This document shows positions 51,307 through 60,154 of a stretch of DNA of 64,000 nucleotides, one piece after another (the stretch's first letter is position 1; every line of letters starts with the position of its first letter). The notes beneath the pieces are model-generated. The model did not search any database, was not told the origin of the DNA, and was given only the letters and a program-made list of their open reading frames with translations. Source of the DNA: Vibrio plantisponsor (GTDB lineage Bacteria; Pseudomonadota; Gammaproteobacteria; Enterobacterales; Vibrionaceae); NCBI RefSeq assembly GCF_013041605.1, contig NZ_JABEQC010000015.1:26435-90434 (forward strand), written 5' to 3'. The translations under genes were made by a program, and so were the position numbers.

Positions 51307-54300
51307 TTATGCTTTATAAATCCGAGCTGGCAGTGATTGACGTGCAGCAGCACCCACCACCCAGTCGAGCAATACGCCTTTGCCTTCTCGGGTTGGATCA
51401 ATCATGCCAATATCGTTGATGTTGACACCATCACTGGTCTTCATTTTTACAGGCTGCTGTTTGTCGCCAATCCAGTGAGCGCGTTCGCCCAATTCGGTAT
51501 GACCAAAGCCGTGCTCGAAACCTAATGTTCCCGGTTGAATACCATCAAGCACCATAGCTGTCGCCTTGATTTGAGCGCTCGGCGTTTCCACAACAAAAAG
51601 GTCTCCAGTTTCAATACCCGCATATTGAGCATCTTTCGGATGGATATAGACCGGATTGGTTCCTTTTATCGAATGCAGACGTTGTGACAAGTTCGAAACC
51701 GCGCTGTGAATGTTCGATTTAAAGTTGGTGAGTGACATTGGCCATTCGCTCTTAGGATATTTCTCCTCCATTGATGTACCGTCACTGAGTTTTTGCGGAT
51801 GCCAGCTCGGGCAGCCTGTGTACAATTCACCGGTCATGGTATTACGCGAAGTACCCAACTTTTCATTCCAAATCGCCACCGGACGATTCCATTTATACTT
51901 CATCTCTTCGCCTTTATAGGCTTCCGTAGCGTTCTCAAATCTTCCTCCACGGGCAAAAATGAACGCAACTCTCTTCATCTCTTCAGGTGTTAACACTTTC
52001 TGCATCGCTGGTAGTAGTCTTTCCAATCCAGACCAAGCAATGTCTTCCGCAGAAACCTCCGGCACGCCACCTTTGACATAAGCTAAGTTGGCCGCCGAGC
52101 GTAAGTAAAAATCTTCGGCGCTATGAATGGCATGCCACTGCCCTTGTGCATCTTTAACGGCGTTTTCACCAAACCCGCCCAGCTGCATTTTCTTCGCTAC
52201 ATCGATCAAGAAATTTTCCAGACAGATTGGACGACCATCCGCTGTTTTTTCGGTGCGAGGCTCAACAATTGGCCAACGTGCGGTGACCGCTTTTACCGGT
52301 ACACCATGCCATGGACCGGCCATCCCCCAGCTTTCATACGTCACGGTATCTGGAACCAGATAGTCAGACAGCGATGTGGTTTCGTTGATAAAGGCATCCA
52401 CAGACACAATCAAACCCAACTGCTTTGGATCTTTTAGCTTATCTTCCAATAAGTTTTTTAGCCCCGGAACACCATAGAGTGGGTTCGCTATATGGTTTAT
52501 CCACGCTTTTATGCGATAAGGGTAACCATCCACAGCGGCGGATAAATGTTCTGTTAAAAGCGGAGCGGATATTGGATACCAAGGCGCTCGTGTTGGGTAT
52601 GGCGATTGCCCTGCAGCCACTCGTCGCTTGTATTCGCTGGTTTTCTGATAAGGGAACTTGCTACGCGATAGGAAAATACCTTTCGGGCCAACTTTACCTT
52701 CAAACTTTGTGAAATCGTAGCGAGGTCCATCCTCCGAAGTCGGATAACCACCCGCTTTTGCCATCGCGCCACCTTTGAGGTTGATGTTCCCCACCAGCGC
52801 ATTCAACATCAAAATAGTGAACGAATTATAGAAGCCATTGCTGTGCATATTACCGCCGTGAGTATCGACGACCGCTTTCGTGCCATAGCTGGTAAAACGC
52901 TTAGCCAGTGCAATGATGTCTTCTTTAGCAATCCCGCATTGTTGGCTGTAAAAGTCCAAATCATATTTGAACGCCTCCTCTTTTAAACGTTGTAAAGAGG
53001 ACTTCACCTTAACGAATACGCTTCCAAGCTTGACCTCTGTTTCAACAAACAAAGCCGCAGTGTCACTCTGAGTATGTAAAGCGAACTCACCACTTGTTGC
53101 GTTCACAACCACATAAGGGTCAGTGTCTGAACGAGGCTCACCCGTAAACGGTAAACCCATATCCGAAGCGCGAAGAAAGCTGCCGTTTCTAGGATGCGTT
53201 TCGTCACTGATGACTAAGTGAGTCGAGTTGCACCAGTGGGCGTTACCCGCCTTTTTCATTGCCTCAACACCCGGCTGGGCAAGAAAGCTTTGATTGTAAC
53301 GTTGGTTTTCGATGATCCACTGAATCATCCCCAGCACTAAAGCAGAGTCAGTGCCCGGATTGATCGGTAGCCAGTTATTTCTGTCTGCGGCAGCAAGACT
53401 CGATGAACCAGCAGGCAAACTCGGCGTCACTATGGTGTATTCCAACTTGCCACTGGTTCTAGCATGCGCTAACTGACGCGCTTGACGTTTAAACGGATTA
53501 CCCGCCTGAGCAGGCGACATTCCAATAAAAATCACATACTCTGCATTATCAAAATCAGGTTTTAGATGGGCATATTTGTCTAAATCATTGAGCAGAGCAC
53601 CGCTGCCAGCACGAAACGCGTAACCACAGTACGAACCATGATGACCAAAGTTACGAGTGCCGAAACTGTTAAAGGCAAATCGCTTGATGATATCGTCACG
53701 CCCTTCATTCGAGGCATTAGTAACCAGCAATTGGTTAGCTTTAGGACCGTATTCAGGATTCTCTGGATCAAGCGGTGTTTTTACATCACGTATCGCTCGC
53801 AAACCATCCACATGTCCTTCTCCGAAAAGATCACCGCCTTCGATAATCTCTTCCAGCAATTGTTCGTAACTGATAGGAACCCAACGACCTTCGCCGCGCT
53901 TACCCACTCGTTTTAATGGCTGAGTAATACGATATGGGCTATTGCGAATCTCCAACATACCATTGCCGCGAGCACACGCGGTGGAGCGCCCTTCTAAGCC
54001 CGCTTCACCAGCCAAACTCAAATAAGCGTCTTTAACCGGTGTCTCAAATGGAATCGCATTTTGGTGCGACAACGGGTGATACGGATTGCCACTGATACGT
54101 AAAATCTCATCAGTTTTATTATCGATACGTACCCGCAAACCGCACAAAGTCCAACAACCAAAACACATTGAAGGCGCTACTCGCTGGTTTGGATTGGGAA
54201 TCAAGTTGCCCTTTGCGTTGACCGTGTATTCAGCTTCCAGTGAATTACCATGATGAATGTCCTTAGTTGGGCTGCCAGCTTTACCTTCAACCACGCCTTC

Positions 54301-54399
54301 GACCATATGTTTGGTTGTGGTTGCATAACCTGCTGCAAACGCTCCTACACCACCAACGGCGAGGCCAGACTTCAAAAACTGACGACGTTTATTGTCCAT
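51307..54399 (-). CDS. ttrA: Tetrathionate reductase catalytic molybdopterin subunit
   Basis: 1030 residues. It starts with a twin-arginine signal (KRRQFLKSGLAVGG, MDNK before it), so it is exported folded. Cys79, Cys82 and Cys86 (MCFGCWTLCGL) with Cys142 (STACARG) bind a [4Fe-4S] cluster. The molybdo-bis-MGD ligand is probably the Cys in HHGSYCGYAFRAG. Length and the C-terminal molydopterin-dinucleotide-binding region fit TtrA. It reduces tetrathionate to thiosulfate in the periplasm, with electrons from quinol through TtrC and TtrB. It is third in ttrBCA, 16 bp after ttrC. Confidence 0.93.
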   Translation of the reverse strand: MDNKRRQFLKSGLAVGGVGAFAAGYATTTKHMVEGVVEGKAGSPTKDIHHGNSLEAEYTVNAKGNLIPNPNQRVAPSMCFGCWTLCGLRVRIDNKTDEILRISGNPYHPLSHQNAIPFETPVKDAYLSLAGEAGLEGRSTACARGNGMLEIRNSPYRITQPLKRVGKRGEGRWVPISYEQLLEEIIEGGDLFGEGHVDGLRAIRDVKTPLDPENPEYGPKANQLLVTNASNEGRDDIIKRFAFNSFGTRNFGHHGSYCGYAFRAGSGALLNDLDKYAHLKPDFDNAEYVIFIGMSPAQAGNPFKRQARQLAHARTSGKLEYTIVTPSLPAGSSSLAAADRNNWLPINPGTDSALVLGMIQWIIENQRYNQSFLAQPGVEAMKKAGNAHWCNSTHLVISDETHPRNGSFLRASDMGLPFTGEPRSDTDPYVVVNATSGEFALHTQSDTAALFVETEVKLGSVFVKVKSSLQRLKEEAFKYDLDFYSQQCGIAKEDIIALAKRFTSYGTKAVVDTHGGNMHSNGFYNSFTILMLNALVGNINLKGGAMAKAGGYPTSEDGPRYDFTKFEGKVGPKGIFLSRSKFPYQKTSEYKRRVAAGQSPYPTRAPWYPISAPLLTEHLSAAVDGYPYRIKAWINHIANPLYGVPGLKNLLEDKLKDPKQLGLIVSVDAFINETTSLSDYLVPDTVTYESWGMAGPWHGVPVKAVTARWPIVEPRTEKTADGRPICLENFLIDVAKKMQLGGFGENAVKDAQGQWHAIHSAEDFYLRSAANLAYVKGGVPEVSAEDIAWSGLERLLPAMQKVLTPEEMKRVAFIFARGGRFENATEAYKGEEMKYKWNRPVAIWNEKLGTSRNTMTGELYTGCPSWHPQKLSDGTSMEEKYPKSEWPMSLTNFKSNIHSAVSNLSQRLHSIKGTNPVYIHPKDAQYAGIETGDLFVVETPSAQIKATAMVLDGIQPGTLGFEHGFGHTELGERAHWIGDKQQPVKMKTSDGVNINDIGMIDPTREGKGVLLDWVVGAAARQSLPARIYKA

Positions 54400-54415
54400 A
54401 GAACTGTTCCTCTAA

Positions 54416-55510
54416 TTATTGATGAGTAGATGTGAATCGTTGGTCACTGGATGAAACTAACTCGCTGGCAAGCAGAGCAAGAGCCAGCCATAGACCGAAC
54501 ATCCCTACAATGCCCAGTAAGCCATCAGATCCTAATGAGAGCTGATATGGAATCGGACCAATATCGTACTTGGCAATGGTCTGAACCTGCATCATGGTGA
54601 CCCAACGTACAACCCATGCAGCGCCAAGAGCCAACAACGTCATCACTAGCAAACCTATTTTTCTGTAATGCTCACGCAGACAAAACATGCCCCAGACAAC
54701 GCTGAGTAGCATCAAAACTGAAATCATTGCCAGCTGATGCACCCACTCGTTGCTGAGATATAGCGAAAATGTCTGATTATTCGACGCCCAAATCGGTACA
54801 AGCACCAAGGAAAGAACGCTGCTCAATGAGACCACTTTTTTCAGCAGATTGAGATCAAAGGACGTCAGTGAATCTTGCTTACTTTTGTTTGGGAAAAGCA
54901 GCCAGACAAATAGCGTAAAACCCACGGCACCTAAGAAGGCGGAAACAAACCAAAACAGTGGCGATGCAGGCTGATTCCATAAAGGGCGCGAATTTACCGC
55001 CATAATCTCAGCGCCGGTATACACCGCAATGGTTAAGCCAGAAAGAGCGGTGAACAGAGACACTACTAACATGTGTTTATGAGAGATCTGCCATTGGCCC
55101 AGAGTCAGTTTGGAAATCCATCTGAACACTTTTCCTTGGCTATCACTTAATTTCATCAAGTCATTACGCAAGTACAACCAAGCCGTGATTATCGCCAAGC
55201 CGGAAAACACGGGTAACAACAGAGAACCTAACGACATCCATGACCATGGTGTGAAATATACGTAGAAATGCCATGCTCGACCCGGCTGATGAAGATCGCC
55301 AGTCAGTGCAAGCGGGCCCACTACAGCGCCAATCGCCATAGTGAGCACCAACGCAGCACGCAGACGATGGCTACTTTGCTGATCAAACTTTAACGCAATC
55401 ACAAACAGTATCGCTGCTGCATAGGCCGAACCGATGTAGAAGAAATACTGAACGGCCCATGGCAGCCAAGCAACAGCCTGAGGTTGAACGAGAACTTCGG
55501 TAATGTTCAT
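54416..55510 (-). CDS. ttrC: Tetrathionate reductase membrane subunit (NrfD/PsrC family)
   Basis: 364 residues with nine to ten hydrophobic segments. The N-terminal AVQYFFYIGSAYAAAILFVIAL and LALTGDLHQPGRAWHFYVYFTPWSWMS are the NrfD-type quinol-site region (the D-L-x-x-P-x-R stretch). It anchors TtrAB in the membrane and oxidises menaquinol or ubiquinol. The start overlaps the ttrB stop (ATGA at 55507-55510), and ttrA follows after 16 bp. The order ttrB-ttrC-ttrA is that of the classical Salmonella ttr operon. Confidence 0.92.
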   Translation of the reverse strand: MNITEVLVQPQAVAWLPWAVQYFFYIGSAYAAAILFVIALKFDQQSSHRLRAALVLTMAIGAVVGPLALTGDLHQPGRAWHFYVYFTPWSWMSLGSLLLPVFSGLAIITAWLYLRNDLMKLSDSQGKVFRWISKLTLGQWQISHKHMLVVSLFTALSGLTIAVYTGAEIMAVNSRPLWNQPASPLFWFVSAFLGAVGFTLFVWLLFPNKSKQDSLTSFDLNLLKKVVSLSSVLSLVLVPIWASNNQTFSLYLSNEWVHQLAMISVLMLLSVVWGMFCLREHYRKIGLLVMTLLALGAAWVVRWVTMMQVQTIAKYDIGPIPYQLSLGSDGLLGIVGMFGLWLALALLASELVSSSDQRFTSTHQ

Positions 55511-56274
55511 GCTGGTTCTCCTTGCGGTTCAAAAATCGTAGGTTTCCCTTGCAATGGATGAACAAACCTTTCGTTCATACCTATGTAGAACACATGCGGA
55601 CGAGTATTTTCATTCGGCTTTAGAACCTTAAGATCATCACCATGCTCTGCGATTAACTCACTGACGTGACTGTTCGGATCATTGATATCGCCAATCACCC
55701 TTGCACCGCCTACACAGGTTTCCACGCAAGCAGGCAACAGCCCTTTTTCAAGACGATGGGCACAGAAGGTACATTTATCGGCGGTCAACGTATCATGGTT
55801 GATGACGCGTGCATCATAGGGACAAGCCTGAACACAGTAAGCACAGGCAACACAACGGCTGTTATCGACCATCACAATGCCATCGTCACGCTGAAAGGTG
55901 GCTTGTACCGGACAAACCGCAACGCAAGGCGGGTTTTCACAGTGATTACACAAGCGGGGTAAGGTAAACGCTTTTACGTTTTGCGTTGAAGATGAGCCAT
56001 CTTCAAGAGTCACTTCGTATTGTTTGACTGTGGTTCTGAACTGACCAATCGGCATCTGGTTTTCCACACTGCAAGCAACCGTACACGCCTGACAACCAAC
56101 GCACTTACGCAAATCAATAACCATGGCGTAACGCTTACCGGTTTGACCTTTTCTGTCTGGCGACTGGTTATTTCGTATCACGGTACTTGCTGTTGCTGTT
56201 CCAACACCCGTGATTGGAATCAAAGCAGCGCCAGCAGTAACGGCACTCATTAAGCGTCTTTTGCTCGTATCCAT
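55507..56274 (-). CDS. ttrB: Tetrathionate reductase iron-sulfur subunit
   Basis: 255 residues from the ATG at 56274; an in-frame GTG three bases upstream sits too close to the AGGTG site. An N-terminal twin-arginine-like signal (SKRRLMSAVTAG) is followed by four cysteine clusters for [4Fe-4S] centres: CVGCQACTVAC, CNHCENPPCVAVC, CVACAYCVQAC, and CTFC with ACVETC. It carries electrons from TtrC to TtrA. First gene of the operon, divergent from ttrS, with the TtrR-like box 66 bp upstream. Confidence 0.93.
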   Translation of the reverse strand: MDTSKRRLMSAVTAGAALIPITGVGTATASTVIRNNQSPDRKGQTGKRYAMVIDLRKCVGCQACTVACSVENQMPIGQFRTTVKQYEVTLEDGSSSTQNVKAFTLPRLCNHCENPPCVAVCPVQATFQRDDGIVMVDNSRCVACAYCVQACPYDARVINHDTLTADKCTFCAHRLEKGLLPACVETCVGGARVIGDINDPNSHVSELIAEHGDDLKVLKPNENTRPHVFYIGMNERFVHPLQGKPTIFEPQGEPA

Positions 56275-56308
56275 CACTCACCTGCTAAATTTATAAGGGG
56301 TCTGTGTT

Positions 56309-56352
56309 TATTGTCAGAAAAGCCCCCACTTGCCGATATAGTGGATTTCCAC
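56309..56352 (-). promoter_or_regulatory. ttrBCA promoter with TtrR-like box
   Basis: GTGGATTTCCAC at 56341-56352, inside ATAGTGGATTTCCACATA, is 17/18 identical to the box before tsdBA. CTGACAATA on the minus strand (56317-56309) lies 23 bp downstream as a -10-like element. The box would be centred near -43, the place for a class II activator. Confidence 0.75.
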
Positions 56353-56358
56353 ATACCC

Positions 56359-56381
56359 AGATCAAAGTTGATCTAAAACAA
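56359..56381. promoter_or_regulatory. Palindrome and FNR-like site between ttrB and ttrS
   Basis: AGATCAA-AG-TTGATCT (56359-56374) is a perfect 7-2-7 inverted repeat. Overlapping it, TTGATCTAAAACAA (56368-56381) matches 9 of 10 defined positions of the FNR consensus TTGAT-N4-ATCAA. It suits an anaerobic respiration locus. Confidence 0.5.
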
Positions 56382-56447
56382 ATGTAGCTAGCAGTAAGAT
56401 GCTGTTATCCTAAGCCATATAAGGATTTCAAACGGACAATTCAGGCG

Positions 56448-58238
56448 ATGATGAGAACGGGTACACAGCACATTGCAGCTCTGCTTTTGGCAAGTATCTC
56501 TCTGCTGTTTTCTGCGTTCAGCTTTGGACAATCAACAGAGAAAAACTCTGTTGATATTGGTGTGTTAGCCATACGAGGCAACTTGTACGCACAGCAGCGT
56601 TGGCAACCGACAATGGATTGGCTGAACCAACAAATTCCTGATAGCGACTTTATCCTTCATCCTCTGGATCTTGAGAGTATGGCAACCGCCGTTCAGAATC
56701 AGAGCATGGATTTCATCCTGACCAATCCCGGTCAAGCGGTTCGTTTGGGCAGACAGTTTGAACTGTCGTGGTTAGCCACCCTCAACAGCGGCCTAACCGG
56801 TCATTTTAATCACACCATTGGTTCAGCCGTAGTGGTGCAAAAAGACGCTCCGTATTTCAAAATCGAAGAATTAGCAGGAAAACCGATGGCTGCGGTTTCA
56901 GAACGCGCGTTTGGGGGTTATCTGACGCTGCGCTATCAAGTGTTAGAAATGGGAATCAACCCGAATGACTTCTTCGCCAATGTTCGTTTTCTTGGCTTTC
57001 CGATCGACGCCAATCTCTACCAACTGCGAGACAAGATTGTTGACGCAGCAATAGTTCCAGTGTGCCTACTTGAAACCATGCAACAAGAAGGATTATTGGA
57101 AGCCAATGCTTATCGAGTGATCAATGTGCAGACACCGAGTGATTTCCCTTGTCAGGTATCGACTCGCCTTTATCCAAACTGGTCGTTTGCAAAAACTGAG
57201 CGTGCATCTTCTCAACTGGCAAAACAGGTCACTCGCGCCTTACTGGCAATGCCATCGGACAGCCAAGCGGCTATCGCTGCCGGAGCCTCTGGCTGGACAT
57301 CTCCCGCCAGCCTTTTGTCCATTGATAAACTTTATCAGGCGTTAGACCTCCACCCATTTCAAGAACCTTGGTGGAAAGAAGCCTTTCGTTGGCTACGATT
57401 TCATCAGGAATGGGCATGGGCAGTTTTTGTATTTGTCATCGTTTTGAACGCTTATCACTTTTGGCTTGAATACCGTTTCAGCAAAAGTAAGCAGGCTCTG
57501 GAACAGACACAATCTCGACTTAAAGAAAAAAGTGAACAGCTTGAACACTCTCAGCGCGTAGCGATTGTCGATGAGCTGGGAAGTAGCCTTGCACATGAAA
57601 TCAACCAACCTCTCGCTGCAATACGAAATTACAGCGAAGGTGGCTTATTGAGACTTTCTAAGCAAAGACCGAATGAAGATATCGTACCGGTCTTTCATAA
57701 AATTCAAAAAGAGGTGGATAGAGCAGATGCCATTATTCATCGTTTACGCAATCTCATTAAAAAACGCAGCATCGAAAAGCAACCGAACAATATAGAAGAT
57801 CTGATAACCGACACCCTAGAGTTAATGCATTACCGCTTACAGAAACACTCGGTTTTACTGGTGCGCCAAACGGAAGGTGGCGTTATTGCCGCTGACATTG
57901 ATTCCGTGGGCATGCAGCAAGTGTTCGTCAACTTGTTAAATAACGCCATTGATGCCTGTATCAGCTACCAACAACGCCATAAGACAGAAGACTATCAAGC
58001 GACCATTACTGTAGAGACTGAATACCATCAGGAAAACCTGCTGGTTAAGATCACAGACAATGGCACGGGGTTAGCGGGAATTGAAATAAACGACGCCTTC
58101 TTTACAACCAAAGAGAACGGACTTGGCTTAGGGTTAGCCATATGCCGAGAGGTTTTGGAAACCCACCATGGTCAGATGCAGTTGCAGTCTACAAAACCTC
58201 ACGGCTGTATGGTCACTCTTTCGCTGCCCTATTTTTAA
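56448..58238 (+). CDS. ttrS: Tetrathionate-sensing histidine kinase
   Basis: 596 residues. Signal peptide/first membrane segment about 8-28, then a periplasmic PhnD-like solute-binding domain (about 35-290; VDIGVLAIRGN, LTNPGQAVRLGRQ, GKPMAAVSERAFGGYLTLRYQV). TM2 is about 322-340. HisKA has phospho-His383 in SLAHEINQPLAAIRNYSEGG, and the HATPase has NLLNNAIDACIS, ITDNGTGL and ENGLGLGLAICREVLE. This matches TtrS, which detects tetrathionate in the periplasm. It is divergent from ttrBCA and followed after 22 bp by ttrR. Two ATGs (56448, 56451) are possible starts. Confidence 0.9.
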   Translation: MMRTGTQHIAALLLASISLLFSAFSFGQSTEKNSVDIGVLAIRGNLYAQQRWQPTMDWLNQQIPDSDFILHPLDLESMATAVQNQSMDFILTNPGQAVRLGRQFELSWLATLNSGLTGHFNHTIGSAVVVQKDAPYFKIEELAGKPMAAVSERAFGGYLTLRYQVLEMGINPNDFFANVRFLGFPIDANLYQLRDKIVDAAIVPVCLLETMQQEGLLEANAYRVINVQTPSDFPCQVSTRLYPNWSFAKTERASSQLAKQVTRALLAMPSDSQAAIAAGASGWTSPASLLSIDKLYQALDLHPFQEPWWKEAFRWLRFHQEWAWAVFVFVIVLNAYHFWLEYRFSKSKQALEQTQSRLKEKSEQLEHSQRVAIVDELGSSLAHEINQPLAAIRNYSEGGLLRLSKQRPNEDIVPVFHKIQKEVDRADAIIHRLRNLIKKRSIEKQPNNIEDLITDTLELMHYRLQKHSVLLVRQTEGGVIAADIDSVGMQQVFVNLLNNAIDACISYQQRHKTEDYQATITVETEYHQENLLVKITDNGTGLAGIEINDAFFTTKENGLGLGLAICREVLETHHGQMQLQSTKPHGCMVTLSLPYF

Positions 58239-58260
58239 TGGATCATCAGGAATATCACTT

Positions 58261-58878
58261 ATGAACCACATCAATGCACAACTTCCTGTTTATGTCGTCG
58301 ACGATGACGAGTCCGTCCGTGATTCGCTCGCCTTTATGCTTGAAGAACACGATTTTAAAGTGACTACATTTGCAGACGGCCAGCTGTTTCTGGATTCTAT
58401 CGACATCACCAAACCGGGCTGTGTGATATTGGACAGCCGAATGCCAAAACTTCGAGGTCAGCAGGTTCATCAAATTCTTAACCAAGCTAACAGTCCTTTG
58501 GCGACCATTTACCTCACTGGCCATGGTGACATACCAATGGCAGTCGACGCTTTGCAAGAAGGTGCAATTCACTTTTTTCAAAAGCCGGTGAAAGGTGACG
58601 AACTGGTGCAAGCCATTATGGATGGACAAACCCAATCTGCGGCCAAACTCGACTGGGTTGACGCCAAGGCTTGCTATGACTCGCTAACCAAACGTGAAAA
58701 AGACATACTCAGACTGATTATTTCAGGCAAACGCAACATCCGTATTGCTGACGAACTATGTATTGCAATGCGCACCGTTGAAGTACACAGAGCAAGCCTG
58801 CTAAAGAAATTCTCGGCTCATACTGTTGCAGAACTCGCCTATATCTATGGAAAGCTGACAAACAATATTAAGGAGTAA
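58261..58878 (+). CDS. ttrR: Tetrathionate response regulator, FixJ/NarL type
   Basis: 205 residues from the ATG at 58261; the frame is open upstream inside ttrS but unrelated there. The receiver domain has DDDES (14-18), phospho-Asp58 (CVILDSRMP) and Lys108 (FFQKPV). The C-terminal LuxR-type HTH has LTKREKDILRLIISGKRNIRIADEL and MRTVEVHRASLLKKF. It should bind the GTGGATTTCCAC boxes at 56341 and 51225 and activate ttrBCA, and by inference tsdBA. AGGA precedes the start. No clear terminator follows. Confidence 0.9.
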   Translation: MNHINAQLPVYVVDDDESVRDSLAFMLEEHDFKVTTFADGQLFLDSIDITKPGCVILDSRMPKLRGQQVHQILNQANSPLATIYLTGHGDIPMAVDALQEGAIHFFQKPVKGDELVQAIMDGQTQSAAKLDWVDAKACYDSLTKREKDILRLIISGKRNIRIADELCIAMRTVEVHRASLLKKFSAHTVAELAYIYGKLTNNIKE

Positions 58879-59023
58879 CCCAGTATCCGCTGACTTCGCC
58901 TCTTCATCCAGTTCACCACACACGGTTGTTTTTATTTTGTTAATGGATTGAAAAAGTTCCTTACAACCTCAACATAAGAAATCATAAGCATAATTGCCTT
59001 CTTTGTAAGCTAAGGAACTTCTT

Positions 59024-59746
59024 TTGTCTGAAACGGATTTAAACGATATCAAGTTTACTGCGCATCACTTTTATTCCGGTGTCCGCAAGTTTCTTCCCAT
59101 CTCACTCTTTGTTGCTATCTTTGGTGCCGCTTTCGGATTGGCTGCTTCACAAACGGGTTTAGACAACGTTTCAACCGTACTGATGAGTGCTGCAGTTTTC
59201 GCTGGAGCGTCTCAGTTTGGTAGTTTGGATTTATGGGGTACTGAAGTGCCTATTCTCCCGCTGGTCGTCACTGTTTTTGCTATCAACGCCAGACATCTGT
59301 TGATGGGTGCCTCTCTTTACCCTTGGTTAAAACATCTCAATCCGCTAAAACGCTACGGCGTAATGATGGTGGCATCCGATTCCAACTGGGCGATGTCTTT
59401 GCAGGCCTTTAATCGCAGGGAATATGGCAAAGCGTTGGGCATATTGCTTGGTGGCGGTTTAACCATGTGGGTTTTCTGGATCGCAGGCACTTGGCTAGGC
59501 CTCTATTTCGGTAGTTCTATCAGCGACCCAAAAGCCTTTGGTCTCGATATGGTGATGTCGTGCTTTTTGCTCACCATGGTTCTGGAAGGTAAGAAAGATC
59601 AACGCACCATGATCATTTGGGGTGGCGCTGCCGTGGCGTCAGTTTTAGCTTATTTATATCTACCAGAAAACAGTCATGTTTTTGCTGGCGCTTTAGTCGG
59701 TGGTTTACTGGGTATTATTCTGAAGGAAGAAACACATGAGCATTGA
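59024..59746 (+). CDS. azlC: AzlC-family branched-chain amino acid exporter subunit
   Basis: 240 residues from a TTG at 59024 with AAGGA seven bases upstream; no ATG alternative retains the conserved start. Family marks: FSGVRKFLPIS-like SGVRKFLPISLFVAIFG, FAGASQFGSLDLWG, and NARHLLMGASLYPWL. Seven to eight hydrophobic segments. AzlC is the large subunit of a two-part permease (with AzlD) that exports branched-chain amino acids in Bacillus and E. coli (YgaZH). It overlaps azlD by 11 bp. The substrate in this organism is not determined. Confidence 0.9.
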   Translation: MSETDLNDIKFTAHHFYSGVRKFLPISLFVAIFGAAFGLAASQTGLDNVSTVLMSAAVFAGASQFGSLDLWGTEVPILPLVVTVFAINARHLLMGASLYPWLKHLNPLKRYGVMMVASDSNWAMSLQAFNRREYGKALGILLGGGLTMWVFWIAGTWLGLYFGSSISDPKAFGLDMVMSCFLLTMVLEGKKDQRTMIIWGGAAVASVLAYLYLPENSHVFAGALVGGLLGIILKEETHEH

Positions 59747-60053
59747 TACCGCAGGTTCTAGCACTCTACTAATCATTCTTATCATGGCACTGGTCACTCT
59801 CGTCACTCGCTGGGGCGGTGTGTTTGTCATGAGTTTTGTGCCAATTAATCACAAAGTACAACAATTCATTGCGGCAATGTCCGGCTCAGTGTTGGTTGCG
59901 ATTATTGCGCCTCTGTTTATCCAAGGTGATATGGGAGCAAAACTTGCACTCGCGATGACAGCAATATTCGCTTTAACAACTAAAAGACCGTTAACCGCCA
60001 TTGCCTTAGGCATTGCAATGGCAGCGGTAACAAGACAAATGGATATTTATTAA
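59736..60053 (+). CDS. azlD: AzlD-family small exporter subunit
   Basis: 105 residues, four hydrophobic segments. Typical AzlD marks: LVTLVTRWGGVFVMSF near the start and LAMTAIFALTTKRPLTAIALGIA near the end. It completes the AzlC/AzlD exporter. Its start (GAAGGAAG upstream) lies inside the azlC end, so the two are translationally coupled. An AraC-type regulator gene follows after 101 bp. Confidence 0.9.
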   Translation: MSIDTAGSSTLLIILIMALVTLVTRWGGVFVMSFVPINHKVQQFIAAMSGSVLVAIIAPLFIQGDMGAKLALAMTAIFALTTKRPLTAIALGIAMAAVTRQMDIY

Positions 60054-60154
60054 GTTTGATGTCCAAGAGCAATAATGAGCAATTTTGTTCAAGTTTTAGA
60101 TTCAGCGAGTAACTATACTGGGAACTATAGGAATCACACGTTAAGGGAATCGTT

